Origin: M0103 sp040386155
Lineage (GTDB): Bacteria; Bacteroidota; Bacteroidia; Flavobacteriales_D; Crocinitomicaceae
Assembly: GCA_040386155.1 (NCBI GenBank)
Contig: JAZKFZ010000003.1
Location: forward strand, 744,001 to 808,000
DNA: 64,000 nucleotides
Reading direction: 5' to 3'
The notes beneath the pieces were generated by a model. It did no database searches and was not told where the DNA came from. It saw nothing but the letters and a program-made list of their open reading frames with translations. Shown one piece after another: positions 29,018 through 38,318 of the stretch. The translations under genes and the position numbers were made by a program. The first letter of the stretch is position 1; the number at the start of each line of letters is the position of its first letter.

Positions 29018-31954
29018 ATGAAAAAAGTTTACTTACTACTACTTGGCCTTGCCTTTATTTCTGGTGCTGTTGCTCAAACAGTTAGCAATAAGCAAAACGG
29101 AGAAAATCTAAATCCAGCCAATAAAATAAAACAAGGTACAATAAAACAATTGGTGGTTCCTGCACCAGCGAATTCTATTCTTGTTGAAAAAGACAAGGGA
29201 TTTGGTGGACACAATTGTAAATCGCATGAATTAACTCAGAAATACTATGAAAGTATTGGACAATGGGATCAGTTCAATCAAGATTATCAAGAGGCAGCGC
29301 AAAAAATAAAACCCAATCAACCTACAAAAATCACTGGACCGAATACTATTTCGATTATTTTTCACGTAGTACACAATCCCAACAATCCGGCAGAAAACGT
29401 TTCGTATGCAAACATCATGAGTGTTTACAACGATTTGGTACAAGATTTTCAATTATTGAACTCAGATGCTTCGCAAGCTAGAACCGCTTTTGGATTTATT
29501 CCGGCTGATGCAAACATTAATTTTTGTTTAGCAACCAAAACGCCAACAGGAACTCCACTTGCGGAATTAGGTGTAATTCGTGTTTCTACAACGGAAGATT
29601 TTTACAATCCCGACACCGAAGAAAATAAAATGAAAGCTTCTGCAACAGGAGGTTCTCAAATATGGAATAGAAATAACTACTTAAACGTGTGGATTTGTGA
29701 CATCACCAATGGAGCAAGCTCAGGTACAGCAGGTTATGCCTACCGACCAACCACCACAATGTTGCCTTCTTCTAGTATCGATGGAATTGTAATCGACTAC
29801 AATTTAGGAGTAAATAATGATAATATTTTAACGCACGAAGTAGGTCACTACATGGGCTTAGATCACACATGGGGAGGTTCTGGAACGTGTAGTAATGACG
29901 ATGGATTTGGCGATACTCCAAATACTGCTGGACCATCTTTCAATTACAGTGGTTCTTGTTCTGGCAACCAAACAACATGTAGTTCAACACAAACACAATA
30001 CGAAAACTACATGGATTACAGTAACTGTACTGTAATGTTCACATCAAATCAAGCTAGTTTTATGGCGTCGATTTTGAATGGAATTCGTTCTTCTCTAACA
30101 CTTTCTCCTGGTTGTGACCCTGTAAATGCTGCGCCAGTTGCTCAGTTTACTGCAGATATATCAAGTCCAATCATCATTCCTGTTGGGGCTGCTGTGAACT
30201 TCACCGATTTATCTACCAACGTGCCAACTTCTTGGACCTGGAATTTTGGCGGAGGATCTACCAATCAAACTGTGCAAAACCCAAGTGCTGTTTTTAACAC
30301 TGTTGGAACCTACACAGTTACATTAACCGCTACAAACGCATTCGGAAATGATTCAGAAGTAAAAACGGGTTACGTACAGGTGGTTGCTGCTGCTGCGGGC
30401 ACTGCTTGTGATACGCTTCGCAACTACAACCCTATTACGGAAGATTTAGCTTATTATGGATGGCAAACGCCAGGCTATGGTGGAATTCCAGGAACTGGTG
30501 CTTTTCAAGGAACTAACGCTTCTAAAACATTTTTCTATGCTGATAAATATACAGCCCCTGCATCAACTAAAGTAAGACGTTTACGCTTCCCAATATTAGT
30601 TGCAGCAGATCAATCTGGAACAGGCTTAATGAAAATTCGTGTTTGCAATGATGCTTCAGGTCTACCAGGTACTGCCATTACGACGGATACCCTTTTGATA
30701 GCAGATATGAACGAAGGATTTTATAATGAGTTTGACTTTACCAACCCTGCAACTGTCACAGGAAATTTCTGGGTGACCTTTGAATTTGTTTATGGTACAC
30801 CTTTAGACACCATTGGATTATCGATGGTAGATATTGATTACAGAAACGGAACGATTGCTACAGGTGCAAACACTGTATTCACCTATTATGGTGGAACAAC
30901 CAATGCAAATGGAGTTTGGCATCCAGTATCTGACTTAAATGTTGCAATCAAGTCGAGTTTATGGCTAGATGTTTTAACATCCAATGGTCCAGATCCAGTT
31001 GCTGACTTCACTGTTTCAGGTACAACAGTTTGTACTGGAGGACAAATTACTGTGAATGGATCAACATCAACCAACACTACCAATTATTATTGGTACATGA
31101 CAGACAATCCATTTACAACTATTTTCGATGATGATTACACAGCAGGAACAACTTTTACATTCCCTTCTGCAGGAAGTCGAGCAGTGTACTTATTTGCTGA
31201 TGGATCGTGTAAAACAGATGGTATATTTTTACCGATTACTGTTTCCGCAGTTCCAAACGCTACTTGCACGCCGACAAATACTTCGTGTGGCGAGAATAAT
31301 GGTGCCATTAACTTTACAAGTCCAACAGGTGGCGATGGAAGTGGTTATCTGTACTCTATTACTGGAACAACATGGCAAGCGTCGCCTAATTTCACAGGTT
31401 TAGCAGCTGGAACATATACTTGTTACATAAAAACAGCTGGAGATAATTGCGATAGAACGTTTACTAGAACAATTAATGCGTCAACTGCATTAACAGCAGG
31501 AGTATCTGCAAGTCAAACCATCTGTGAGGGACAAAGTGCAACATTCACTGCCTCTGGTGGTACTACTTTTGAGTGGTTTGACGGTTCAACGCAAATTGGA
31601 ACTACAGCAACTATCAATGTTACACCAACAGCAAGTAGTCAATATTCATGTATTGTTTCTGATGGAACATGTGAGGCAACTGTACAAACTAATGTGACGG
31701 TTAACTTGTGTAATAGTATTGAGGAGCTAATTCAGCAAGTGAAATTGTATCCAAATCCAGCTTCAACTGAATTTACGATTCAATTACCTGGCGACTTCGC
31801 ATATGAGTTATTGGATGCTAGAGGTAGATTTGTGCACGAAGGTAGTTCAGTTGATCAAGCGACAGTGAAAATTACCACTTATGATGCAGGTATTTACTTC
31901 TTGAATATTAAAAACAGCGAATTCCAACATTCGTTTAGATTGGTAAAACAATAA
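29018..31954 (+). CDS. M43 zinc metalloprotease (cytophagalysin family) with PKD domain and T9SS tail
   Basis: 978 residues: signal peptide (1-20, ending in AVAQ), a propeptide-like region, then the M43 catalytic domain. The active site is HEVGHYMGLDH (H273, E274, H277, H283), followed by the family's cysteine-rich CSNDDGFGDTPNT and the Met-turn YMDYSNCTVMF. A PKD domain (about 375-450, with VNFTDLSTNVPTSWTWNFGGG) comes next. After it are a beta-sandwich region, Ig-like modules and a T9SS type A sorting domain (VKLYPNPASTEFTI ... GIYFLNIKNSEFQHSFRLVKQ). It is a secreted endopeptidase that probably digests environmental protein. The 114 bp upstream separate it from the M48-TPR gene, and a strong terminator follows it. 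Confidence 0.93.
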   Translation: MKKVYLLLLGLAFISGAVAQTVSNKQNGENLNPANKIKQGTIKQLVVPAPANSILVEKDKGFGGHNCKSHELTQKYYESIGQWDQFNQDYQEAAQKIKPNQPTKITGPNTISIIFHVVHNPNNPAENVSYANIMSVYNDLVQDFQLLNSDASQARTAFGFIPADANINFCLATKTPTGTPLAELGVIRVSTTEDFYNPDTEENKMKASATGGSQIWNRNNYLNVWICDITNGASSGTAGYAYRPTTTMLPSSSIDGIVIDYNLGVNNDNILTHEVGHYMGLDHTWGGSGTCSNDDGFGDTPNTAGPSFNYSGSCSGNQTTCSSTQTQYENYMDYSNCTVMFTSNQASFMASILNGIRSSLTLSPGCDPVNAAPVAQFTADISSPIIIPVGAAVNFTDLSTNVPTSWTWNFGGGSTNQTVQNPSAVFNTVGTYTVTLTATNAFGNDSEVKTGYVQVVAAAAGTACDTLRNYNPITEDLAYYGWQTPGYGGIPGTGAFQGTNASKTFFYADKYTAPASTKVRRLRFPILVAADQSGTGLMKIRVCNDASGLPGTAITTDTLLIADMNEGFYNEFDFTNPATVTGNFWVTFEFVYGTPLDTIGLSMVDIDYRNGTIATGANTVFTYYGGTTNANGVWHPVSDLNVAIKSSLWLDVLTSNGPDPVADFTVSGTTVCTGGQITVNGSTSTNTTNYYWYMTDNPFTTIFDDDYTAGTTFTFPSAGSRAVYLFADGSCKTDGIFLPITVSAVPNATCTPTNTSCGENNGAINFTSPTGGDGSGYLYSITGTTWQASPNFTGLAAGTYTCYIKTAGDNCDRTFTRTINASTALTAGVSASQTICEGQSATFTASGGTTFEWFDGSTQIGTTATINVTPTASSQYSCIVSDGTCEATVQTNVTVNLCNSIEELIQQVKLYPNPASTEFTIQLPGDFAYELLDARGRFVHEGSSVDQATVKITTYDAGIYFLNIKNSEFQHSFRLVKQ

Positions 31955-31972
31955 AAAATACAGAAAAATAAT

Positions 31973-32007
31973 AAATCCCGTCTTGAATTTCAGGACGGGA
32001 TTTTTTT
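31973..32007 (+). terminator. Intrinsic terminator after the M43 protease
   Basis: AAATCCCGTC (31973-31982) pairs perfectly with GACGGGATTT (31994-32003) and runs into a T tract. The A run on the other side may also make it work for the convergent TetR gene. Confidence 0.9.
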
Positions 32008-32031
32008 GTATTCCTTTTTATATAGACCTAC

Positions 32032-32712
32032 CTATTTAGCATTTTCTAGGCTGGCAAAAACTAAATCGTTCAAGAATGCAATTAATTCATCTTCCTGCTT
32101 AGTAACTCCAAAATCCGTTAGTGCAGGTAAATTATTCATGAAAAAGTTTTGAAAATGAGCCATTTCAATAATTGTAGAGGCCAGTGATTTAGGATATTTA
32201 TACGAAGGTTTACACTCTAAAATAATGGTACCAACCACTGCACACAAATCTTTGTAAGGCTTGAAAAACTGTTGTTTGTTGTCCTCGCCTACTTGCTTGG
32301 TCAAATACGCTTTTGATCCTTCAGAGATGATAATTTGATGCAATAAACTTTCATTAATATACTTTGTATCCTCATGCTCTTCGACGGTAGAGGCAAGAAG
32401 GTGAATTACTTTTTTTAATTTAATTGAAGCGTCACTAATGTTATTTGTGTGAAAACTAATTTGAAATTCAAGCCAACCCCAATACCAGGAGGTGAGATAA
32501 ACAAGTAACTTGTGCTTATTTTCAAAATAGCGATAGATTCCAGCCTCTGTTGTACCAATTTCTTCTGCAAGTTTTTTAAAAGTAAATGCCTCAAAACCTA
32601 CTTTATAAATTAATTCCACACTTTGCTTTAGAATTTTCTTTCCTAATTCAGAACTTTCTGGATCACGCAGATACAGTGCTTCATTCATTGTAATTTGTAA
32701 CTGTAGCTTCAT
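32032..32712 (-). CDS. TetR family transcriptional regulator
   Basis: 226 residues. The N-terminal helix-turn-helix (about 25-75) reads VGFEAFTFKKLAEEIGTTEAGIYRYFENKHKLLVYL, the TetR/AcrR DNA-binding signature. The C-terminal ligand/dimer domain is not similar to any effector class I recognise. The gene is divergent from the bestrophin-carbonic anhydrase pair, with 122 bp between start codons. That gap contains two inverted repeats that overlap the candidate promoters, so it very likely represses itself and the pair. The start used is the ATG at 32712; an ATG eight codons later is possible. Confidence 0.92.
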   Translation of the reverse strand: MKLQLQITMNEALYLRDPESSELGKKILKQSVELIYKVGFEAFTFKKLAEEIGTTEAGIYRYFENKHKLLVYLTSWYWGWLEFQISFHTNNISDASIKLKKVIHLLASTVEEHEDTKYINESLLHQIIISEGSKAYLTKQVGEDNKQQFFKPYKDLCAVVGTIILECKPSYKYPKSLASTIIEMAHFQNFFMNNLPALTDFGVTKQEDELIAFLNDLVFASLENAK

Positions 32713-32737
32713 TTTATTATCACTTTCACTTATTAAA

Positions 32738-32750
32738 GTAACAAAGTTAC
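32738..32750. promoter_or_regulatory. Inverted repeat over the tetR -7 box
   Basis: GTAAC-AAA-GTTAC is a perfect 5+3+5 palindrome. It contains the minus-strand -7 match TAACTTTG (32749 to 32742), about 30 nt before the tetR ATG, and is a candidate autoregulatory operator. Confidence 0.5.
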
Positions 32751-32775
32751 AAAAAATATTTTTACAATTTTTAAC

Positions 32776-32790
32776 GATAGTATTACTATC
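32776..32790. promoter_or_regulatory. Candidate TetR operator in the divergent promoter region
   Basis: GATAGT-ATT-ACTATC is a perfect 6+3+6 palindrome. After one mismatch it extends with TAA/TTA to 32772-32794. It occupies the place where the -33 element of the bestrophin promoter would lie, 18 bp before its -7 box, as expected for a repressor site. Confidence 0.6.
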
Positions 32791-32807
32791 ATTATAAAAA
32801 CTATTCC

Positions 32808-32815
32808 TATCTTTG
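32808..32815 (+). promoter_or_regulatory. Candidate -7 box TATCTTTG of the bestrophin-carbonic anhydrase operon
   Basis: Exact TAnnTTTG match, 19 bp before the bestrophin ATG at 32835. The -33 zone coincides with the palindrome at 32776-32790. Confidence 0.55.
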
Positions 32816-32834
32816 TTTCAGATAAAAAAAAGAT

Positions 32835-33728
32835 ATGTTACTGAACAAACGAATTCCAGTCTATTACATACTTAACAAAGTAAAATATGATCTTATTTAT
32901 GTTCTGATCTTATCGCTTACAGTGCTATTTGTCACCGACCGTTTTGATACCCTACTTCCTGAAATGCCGCTTACGATTCCAGCATTTATCGGCACGGCAA
33001 TTTCAATTCTTCTTTCATTCAAACTCAACCAATCGTATGACCGTTGGTGGGAAGCACGTAAAGTATGGGGTGCAATTGTTAATGATTCTCGTAGCCTTGT
33101 GATTCAATTACAAACACTAACGGAAAATGGTAATGAAGCTTCAATCAAAAAAATAGCCTTTCGTCAAATTGCTTGGTGCTATTCCCTGGGACAATCATTG
33201 AGAGGATTAAACCCTACTGAAAATATTGAGCATTACCTTTCAACAGAAGATCTTGAAGAACTCAACACGCACTCGAATAAGCCACTGGCCTTGATTCAAT
33301 TACATGGAAAAGACATTAAGAAGTTCAAGGAAACCAAACAGTTAGATACCTTTTCACAAATCCAATTGGATGAGACTCTGGTGCGACTTTGTGATTCACA
33401 GGGGAAAGCCGAAAGAATCAAATCAACTGTGTTTCCAGTCACCTATCGACTTTTTCTTCATGGCATTATCTATCTTTTTGTAGTTACACTTTCAATTTCA
33501 CTGAGAGATATTGGGAGCGCATTTGAACTCCCGCTTTTATTAATGCTTTCAGCAGCATTTTTACTCCTCGAAAAATCAGCAACACACATGCAAGATCCTT
33601 TTGAAAATAAACCGACAGATACCGCAGTAACCACTATTGCGAGAACGATTGAAATCAATATTAAACAACTTATTAAGGAAAGCGAAATACCAAAACCTTA
33701 TCAAGCAGAAAATTTTTATCAGCTTTAA
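32835..33728 (+). CDS. Bestrophin-family anion channel
   Basis: 297 residues of the bestrophin/UPF0187 family. The hallmark is the segment IPAFIGTAISILLSFKLNQSYDRWWEARKVWGAIVNDSR, with the conserved FR-like loop RWWEAR and WGAIVN. TM segments lie at about 18-35, 45-65, 205-225 and 230-250. A C-terminal EKSATHMQDPFENKPTD loop matches the acidic cluster that forms the calcium clasp in animal members, here only partly conserved. Bacterial bestrophins form pentameric anion or cation channels. The carbonic anhydrase gene 23 bp downstream suggests bicarbonate as the physiological ion (inference). TetR is divergent. Confidence 0.9.
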   Translation: MLLNKRIPVYYILNKVKYDLIYVLILSLTVLFVTDRFDTLLPEMPLTIPAFIGTAISILLSFKLNQSYDRWWEARKVWGAIVNDSRSLVIQLQTLTENGNEASIKKIAFRQIAWCYSLGQSLRGLNPTENIEHYLSTEDLEELNTHSNKPLALIQLHGKDIKKFKETKQLDTFSQIQLDETLVRLCDSQGKAERIKSTVFPVTYRLFLHGIIYLFVVTLSISLRDIGSAFELPLLLMLSAAFLLLEKSATHMQDPFENKPTDTAVTTIARTIEINIKQLIKESEIPKPYQAENFYQL

Positions 33729-33751
33729 ATAACAATAAAACAAAAAAAAGA

Positions 33752-34393
33752 ATGAAAACACTCACACAAGAAATGCAATCAGCCATTACTCCAGCTATGG
33801 CACTAAACCTTCTAAAGGAAGGAAATAAGCGATTTATAAGTAACCTAAAGGTAAATCGCAACCTTTTGCAACAAGCCAATGAAACTTCAGATGGACAGCA
33901 TCCATTTGCAATCATTTTAAGTTGTATTGACAGTCGAACTTCTGCAGAACTCATCTTTGATCAGGGCTTAGGAGATGTTTTTAGCGTAAGAATTGCTGGA
34001 AACATCATCAATGAGGACATCCTAGGAAGCATGGAATTTGCTTGCAAAGTGGCTGGATCCAAAATTATTGTAGTATTGGGTCACACCAAATGTGGCGCAG
34101 TGAAAGGTGCATGTGATCACGTTGAAATGGGAAATTTAACTGCACTACTCACGAAACTAAGGCCAGCAGTGGATGATGAAACTGCAACAAAAGAAAATCG
34201 CAACTCAAGCAACTCCATTTTTGTTGAAAATGTAGCAGAAATTAATGTTAAACGCACCGTTAGAGCCATCATGGAAAGAAGTCCAATCCTTAAAGAAATG
34301 ATTGAAAGTGGCGAAGTTGGAATAGCAGGTGGTATTCACGATATTACATCCGGAGAAGTACATTTCTTTCCTGACACATTAAAGATTGCTTAA
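33752..34393 (+). CDS. Beta-class carbonic anhydrase
   Basis: 213 residues. The zinc site is C58-x-D60-x-R62 in LSCIDSRTSAELIFDQGLGD and H111-x2-C114 in VLGHTKCGAVKGAC. The Asp-Arg dyad is present, so the enzyme should be active. The product interconverts CO2 and bicarbonate. No signal peptide is seen and it should be cytoplasmic. It is the second gene of the bestrophin operon and is followed by an intrinsic terminator. Pairing a bestrophin with a beta-carbonic anhydrase gives a channel and an enzyme acting on the same ion. Confidence 0.94.
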   Translation: MKTLTQEMQSAITPAMALNLLKEGNKRFISNLKVNRNLLQQANETSDGQHPFAIILSCIDSRTSAELIFDQGLGDVFSVRIAGNIINEDILGSMEFACKVAGSKIIVVLGHTKCGAVKGACDHVEMGNLTALLTKLRPAVDDETATKENRNSSNSIFVENVAEINVKRTVRAIMERSPILKEMIESGEVGIAGGIHDITSGEVHFFPDTLKIA

Positions 34394-34414
34394 TGACCAA
34401 GATCAGCGTTTAAT

Positions 34415-34448
34415 AAAAAAGCCTAATCAAGATGATTAGGCTTTTTTT
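34415..34448 (+). terminator. Intrinsic terminator after carbonic anhydrase
   Basis: GCCTAATCA (34421-34429) pairs perfectly with TGATTAGGC (34433-34441) across a 3-nt loop. An A run flanks it on the left and a T run on the right. Confidence 0.9.
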
Positions 34449-34474
34449 GTTAGTTTTTGAATTGTAAAGTAAGG

Positions 34475-34508
34475 CAAAAAAAAACGTTCCCAAAATTGAG
34501 AACGTTTT
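34475..34508 (-). terminator. Intrinsic terminator of gyrB
   Basis: Read on the minus strand, AAAACGTTC pairs with GAACGTTTT (34500-34508 with 34481-34489) and runs into a T run. It lies 21 bp beyond the gyrB stop. Confidence 0.85.
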
Positions 34509-34529
34509 AACATTTATGATAATTAATTT

Positions 34530-36479
34530 TTAAACATCAATTTTCGCGTATTTCGCATTTTTCTCGATGAATTCTCTACGAGGTGGAACATCATCACCCA
34601 TCAACATGGAGAAAATTTGATCACACTCTGCAGCATTTTCGATAGTTACTTGGCGCAATGTTCTATACTCAGGATTCATCGTTGTATCCCACAATTGCTC
34701 AGCATTCATCTCACCCAAACCTTTATATCGTTGAATTCCAACTGAGGACTCACTTCCAGCACCTTTCAATTCTTGTACAAGGCGATCACGCTGATCTTCG
34801 TTCCATGCATACTCTGCCTTCTGCCCTCTCTTCACTAAGTAAAGCGGTGGCGTTGCGATGTATACATATCCATTTTCGATCAACTCTTTCATGTAACGGA
34901 ATAAGAAGGTCAAAATTAAAGTCTCGATGTGAGATCCATCCACATCGGCATCACACATAATGATGATCTTGTGATATCTTAATTTCTCTAAGTTCAAGGC
35001 TTTTGAATCTTCTTCTGTTCCGATTCTTACCCCAAGAGCAGTGTACATATTCTTGATCTCTTCATTTTCTAAGATCTTATGTTGCATTGCTTTCTCCACA
35101 TTCAAAATCTTACCACGCAATGGCATGATTGCTTGAAAGTGGCGATCGCGACCTTGTTTAGCAGTACCACCCGCCGAGTCACCCTCGACAAAGTAAATCT
35201 CACATAAAGCAGGATCTTTCTCTGAGCAATCGGCCAATTTTCCTGGTAAGCCGCTTCCTGAAAGTACATTTTTACGTTGCACCAATTCACGGGCTTTGCG
35301 GGCTGCGTGACGAGCACGAGCTGCTAAAATCACTTTTTCAACAATCAAGCGCGCTTCAGTTGGATGCTCCTCAAGGTAAATTTGAAGCATTTCTGAAACA
35401 GACTGTGAAACTGGGGCAGTCACCTCACGGTTTCCTAATTTCGTTTTTGTTTGTCCTTCAAACTGTGGCTCTTGTACTTTTACAGAAACAACAGCAGTTA
35501 ATCCTTCACGGAAGTCATCACCATCAATTTCAATCTTTTCCTTCGCCAATATTCCTGAATCAGTAGCGTACTTTTTCAAGGTATTCGTCAAACCACGACG
35601 GAAACCTGACAAGTGAGTACCACCTTCATGCGTGTTAATGTTATTTACGTAGGCCTGAATATTTTCCGTATACGAAGTATTGTATGTCATGGAAACTTCC
35701 ACTGGAATTCCATCTCTTTCACCTTCAAAATAAATTACATCAGCAATCAATGCTTCACGATTACGATCTAAGTACTGCGCAAATTCTTTCAATCCACCTT
35801 CAGAATGAAAAACAGTTGTTAAATAGCCCTTATCGTCTTCAATTCTTTTATCTGTTAGATTTAGGGTAATCCCTTTGTTCAAAAACGCTAATTCACGCAA
35901 ACGAGCAGCGAGTGTATCGTAATTGTAAACCGTCTCTTCAAAAATTGAGCTATCTGGTTTAAATGTTTGAATTGTTCCATTTTCTTTTGAAACCCCAATT
36001 TCGCGCACTGGATACAAGGGCTTACCAATCGAATACTCTTGTTCATACACTTTACCATCTCTGTGCACGACAGTGTGCATGTGAATTGATAATGCATTCA
36101 CACAAGATACACCTACACCGTGCAAACCACCAGAAACCTTGTAAGTATCTTTATCGAATTTACCACCTGCGTGTAGCACGGTCATTACCACTTCTAAGGC
36201 AGATCGCTTTTCTTTTGTGTGAATTGCCGTAGGAATACCTCGACCGTTATCTTTTACTGTAATTGAATTGTCTTCATTGATCCAAACATCAATAGTATCA
36301 CAATGTCCAGCTAAAGCCTCATCAATAGAGTTGTCTACTACCTCATACACCAAGTGGTGCAATCCTTTAACGCCAACATCACCAATATACATGGCTGGTC
36401 TTTTACGAACCGCCTCTAAGCCTTCTAATACCTGGATATTATCCGCTGAATAATCATCCTTTCTTACTTCTTCACTCAT
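34530..36479 (-). CDS. gyrB: DNA gyrase subunit B
   Basis: 649 residues, the short form without the proteobacterial insert. The GHKL ATPase has LEGLEAVRKRPAMYIG, the N box YEVVDNSIDEALAGHC and SGGLHGVGVSCVNALS. The transducer has QTKTKLGNREV, and the TOPRIM domain has EIYFVEGDSAGGTAKQGRDRHFQAIMPLRGKILNVEKA and DADVDGSHI. The C-terminal RYKGLGEMNAEQLWDTTM is the GyrA-interacting tail. It supplies ATP-driven negative supercoiling with GyrA, which is not in the window. The QTKTKLGN segment together with the RYKGLGEMN tail fits GyrB better than ParE. Confidence 0.96.
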   Translation of the reverse strand: MSEEVRKDDYSADNIQVLEGLEAVRKRPAMYIGDVGVKGLHHLVYEVVDNSIDEALAGHCDTIDVWINEDNSITVKDNGRGIPTAIHTKEKRSALEVVMTVLHAGGKFDKDTYKVSGGLHGVGVSCVNALSIHMHTVVHRDGKVYEQEYSIGKPLYPVREIGVSKENGTIQTFKPDSSIFEETVYNYDTLAARLRELAFLNKGITLNLTDKRIEDDKGYLTTVFHSEGGLKEFAQYLDRNREALIADVIYFEGERDGIPVEVSMTYNTSYTENIQAYVNNINTHEGGTHLSGFRRGLTNTLKKYATDSGILAKEKIEIDGDDFREGLTAVVSVKVQEPQFEGQTKTKLGNREVTAPVSQSVSEMLQIYLEEHPTEARLIVEKVILAARARHAARKARELVQRKNVLSGSGLPGKLADCSEKDPALCEIYFVEGDSAGGTAKQGRDRHFQAIMPLRGKILNVEKAMQHKILENEEIKNMYTALGVRIGTEEDSKALNLEKLRYHKIIIMCDADVDGSHIETLILTFLFRYMKELIENGYVYIATPPLYLVKRGQKAEYAWNEDQRDRLVQELKGAGSESSVGIQRYKGLGEMNAEQLWDTTMNPEYRTLRQVTIENAAECDQIFSMLMGDDVPPRREFIEKNAKYAKIDV

Positions 36480-36516
36480 ATATTTTTCTTGAAGATTTAT
36501 TTAATTTCTAAACACG

Positions 36517-36524
36517 CAAAAATA
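36517..36524 (-). promoter_or_regulatory. Candidate -7 box TATTTTTG of gyrB
   Basis: Exact TAnnTTTG match on the minus strand about 38 nt before the gyrB ATG. No TTTG -33 box at 19-21 bp. Confidence 0.4.
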
Positions 36525-36689
36525 CGAAATTCAAAGGGATTTTTTGTTGATTTACAAGCATGAAAATGGCGAGTTATCAACATTTTTTTGACACTCTTTT
36601 TTGGACGTAGGACTATTAGACAAGATACAACAGGACTGGATTTTGGAAAAGACGAAAACCTTGCTATTTCTGCGCTGGTTTAGGGAGAA

Positions 36690-37262
36690 TTACTTCCCTT
36701 CAATCCAACTCACTACCTCTTCATCATTTGGCAATGTCGTAGGAGGAATCACTTTCTCTAAGAAACCTTCTTCATTCAACAGGTACTTTTGAAAATTCCA
36801 TTTCACTTCGTTTTCCGACAAGCCGTTTTGATTTAGCTGTGTGAGAAATAGATACAATTCGTGCATGTCTTTTCCTTTGACCGAAATCTTTGCCATCATT
36901 GGAAAAGAAACACCGTAATTTACTTGACAAAAAGACTCAATTTCTTCATCTGAACCTGGTTCTTGCCCCATAAAGTTGTTTGCTGGAAAACCAATAATGA
37001 TAAAATTACTGTCTTTATATGTTTCATACACATCTTGCAACTGCTCATACTGTGGAGTCAACCCGCACTTTGAAGCTGTGTTCACTACCATGATTTTCTT
37101 TCCTTTTAATGTAGAGAAGTCGAAATCATTGCCATTGATGTCTTTTACTTTAAACTCATGGATGGATTGAACTTTAATTTTATCAGTCATAGAAGTGTTT
37201 TTTGTTGATTTGCAGCCAAAGATTGACAATGCGAAAAGTGTTACGATTAGAGAAATTTTCAT
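36690..37262 (-). CDS. Glutathione peroxidase-family lipoprotein
   Basis: 190 residues. The N-terminus (MKISLIVTLFALSIFGC) is a lipoprotein signal with acylated C17. The thioredoxin-like domain has the peroxidatic C66 in VVNTASKCGLTPQY, where animal enzymes use selenocysteine, followed by GFPANNFMGQEPGSDEEI with the catalytic Gln/Asn positions, and KWNFQKYL, whose Trp and Asn complete the tetrad. A second cysteine (SFCQVNYG) is a likely resolving residue, making this a thioredoxin-dependent peroxidase. Its lipid anchor places it on the periplasmic side, where it would protect against lipid or hydrogen peroxides. It stands alone between gyrB and the OmpA-like gene. Confidence 0.92.
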   Translation of the reverse strand: MKISLIVTLFALSIFGCKSTKNTSMTDKIKVQSIHEFKVKDINGNDFDFSTLKGKKIMVVNTASKCGLTPQYEQLQDVYETYKDSNFIIIGFPANNFMGQEPGSDEEIESFCQVNYGVSFPMMAKISVKGKDMHELYLFLTQLNQNGLSENEVKWNFQKYLLNEEGFLEKVIPPTTLPNDEEVVSWIEGK

Positions 37263-37349
37263 TGTATGTTATATTACCTATCAAATTTAATCATCCTCAG
37301 TAAAATAATTTGATTTTTTCGGAACATTTTTTGCCAAAATCCGAATACC

Positions 37350-38222
37350 ATGAATATGAAGTTGCTTTTTACGGTTTTTCTTGTTACCGCATGCCATGCT
37401 TTTGCACTTGCTCAAACCGATTTTTCGGGTGCTTGGCAAGGCGTGTTGATCCAAGATGGCACTACTATAGAAAAAGGAACGCTCATCTACGCCGACTTCA
37501 CAATTTCAGATGCCGAAATAACTGGAAGAACTCGAACGGAAGTATACAATTCCAAGTTTTTTGCAGTTAAAAAAATAAAAGGGAGTATTAAATCGAATGC
37601 ACTCACCTTTACTGAATTTGTCATTGAAAAGAAAAGTCAAACCACGAAAACGAGTTGGTGCAACATCTCATCTACACTCTCCTACAATGACAGCACAGGC
37701 TATTTAAGTGGCACATACACCAGCTCCGACTGTCGAAGAAACAGCGGAAAAATTATACTCTATCGCATTAAAAATGTTAGTTTAAGTGCCACAGAAAACT
37801 CTCCGATGTCGCACAGCTGGTTTAAATCATTTTCTAAAAATTACACGAAAGGATATCCAGCCCCCGAAATTCAAGAGCGCAACAGATCCAACTTTGTCTT
37901 CGAACCGATTTATTTCGACTACGACAAAGCAGAAATCAGAACGGAGCATTATGCCTTTCTAAAAAGTATGATTCTTATTATCGACAGTCACAGCGATCTT
38001 AGAATAAAAGTTACCGGGCACACAGACGGAGATGGTTCCGATGCCTACAATCTCGATCTTTCAAAACGACGTGCAGAAGCCTTGGTGCAATTTTTCGTTG
38101 CCAACGGTTTAAGTAAAGATAAAATTGTGCTCGATTTCAAAGGTGAAAAAGAACCCATTGATTCCAACAAAACTGCGAATGGAAAGCAACTTAACCGGCG
38201 TGTTGACTTCTCATTTATATGA
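37350..38222 (+). CDS. Exported OmpA-like peptidoglycan-binding protein
   Basis: 290 residues. The signal peptide ends near FALAQ (residue 22). The N-terminal domain (about 24-150: TDFSGAWQGVLIQDGTTIEKG...) resembles the small beta domains found in Bacteroidota exported proteins but is not recognised with certainty. Residues about 178-290 form an OmpA C-terminal domain: FEPIYFDYDKAEIRTEHYAFL, then VTGHTDGDGSDAYNLDLSKRRAEALVQFFVANGL and LNRRVDFSF. Its conserved Asp and Arg (TDG-D, RR) bind diaminopimelate of peptidoglycan. It should link the outer membrane or periplasm to the cell wall. The start may be the first or the third codon (both ATG). Confidence 0.88.
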   Translation: MNMKLLFTVFLVTACHAFALAQTDFSGAWQGVLIQDGTTIEKGTLIYADFTISDAEITGRTRTEVYNSKFFAVKKIKGSIKSNALTFTEFVIEKKSQTTKTSWCNISSTLSYNDSTGYLSGTYTSSDCRRNSGKIILYRIKNVSLSATENSPMSHSWFKSFSKNYTKGYPAPEIQERNRSNFVFEPIYFDYDKAEIRTEHYAFLKSMILIIDSHSDLRIKVTGHTDGDGSDAYNLDLSKRRAEALVQFFVANGLSKDKIVLDFKGEKEPIDSNKTANGKQLNRRVDFSFI

Positions 38223-38258
38223 TATTTAGCAAGTAAGATGAAAAAAAAATAAAGATAA

Positions 38259-38291
38259 TTTGCTTAGTATCTGAAAAAAGCTCTATTTTCG
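38259..38291 (+). promoter_or_regulatory. Candidate promoter of the RRM protein gene
   Basis: TTTG (38259-38262), a 21-bp spacer and TATTTTCG (38284-38291) resemble the Bacteroidota -33/-7 pair with one mismatch in the -7 box. The ATG is 28 nt further on. Confidence 0.45.
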
Positions 38292-38318
38292 AACCAAAAA
38301 ACACAGTATAATTAAATT

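Noticed and set aside
36480..36689. Possible gene between gyrB and the glutathione peroxidase
   Set aside because: Only a short open frame without family features; the region holds the gyrB promoter-like box and otherwise nothing recognisable.
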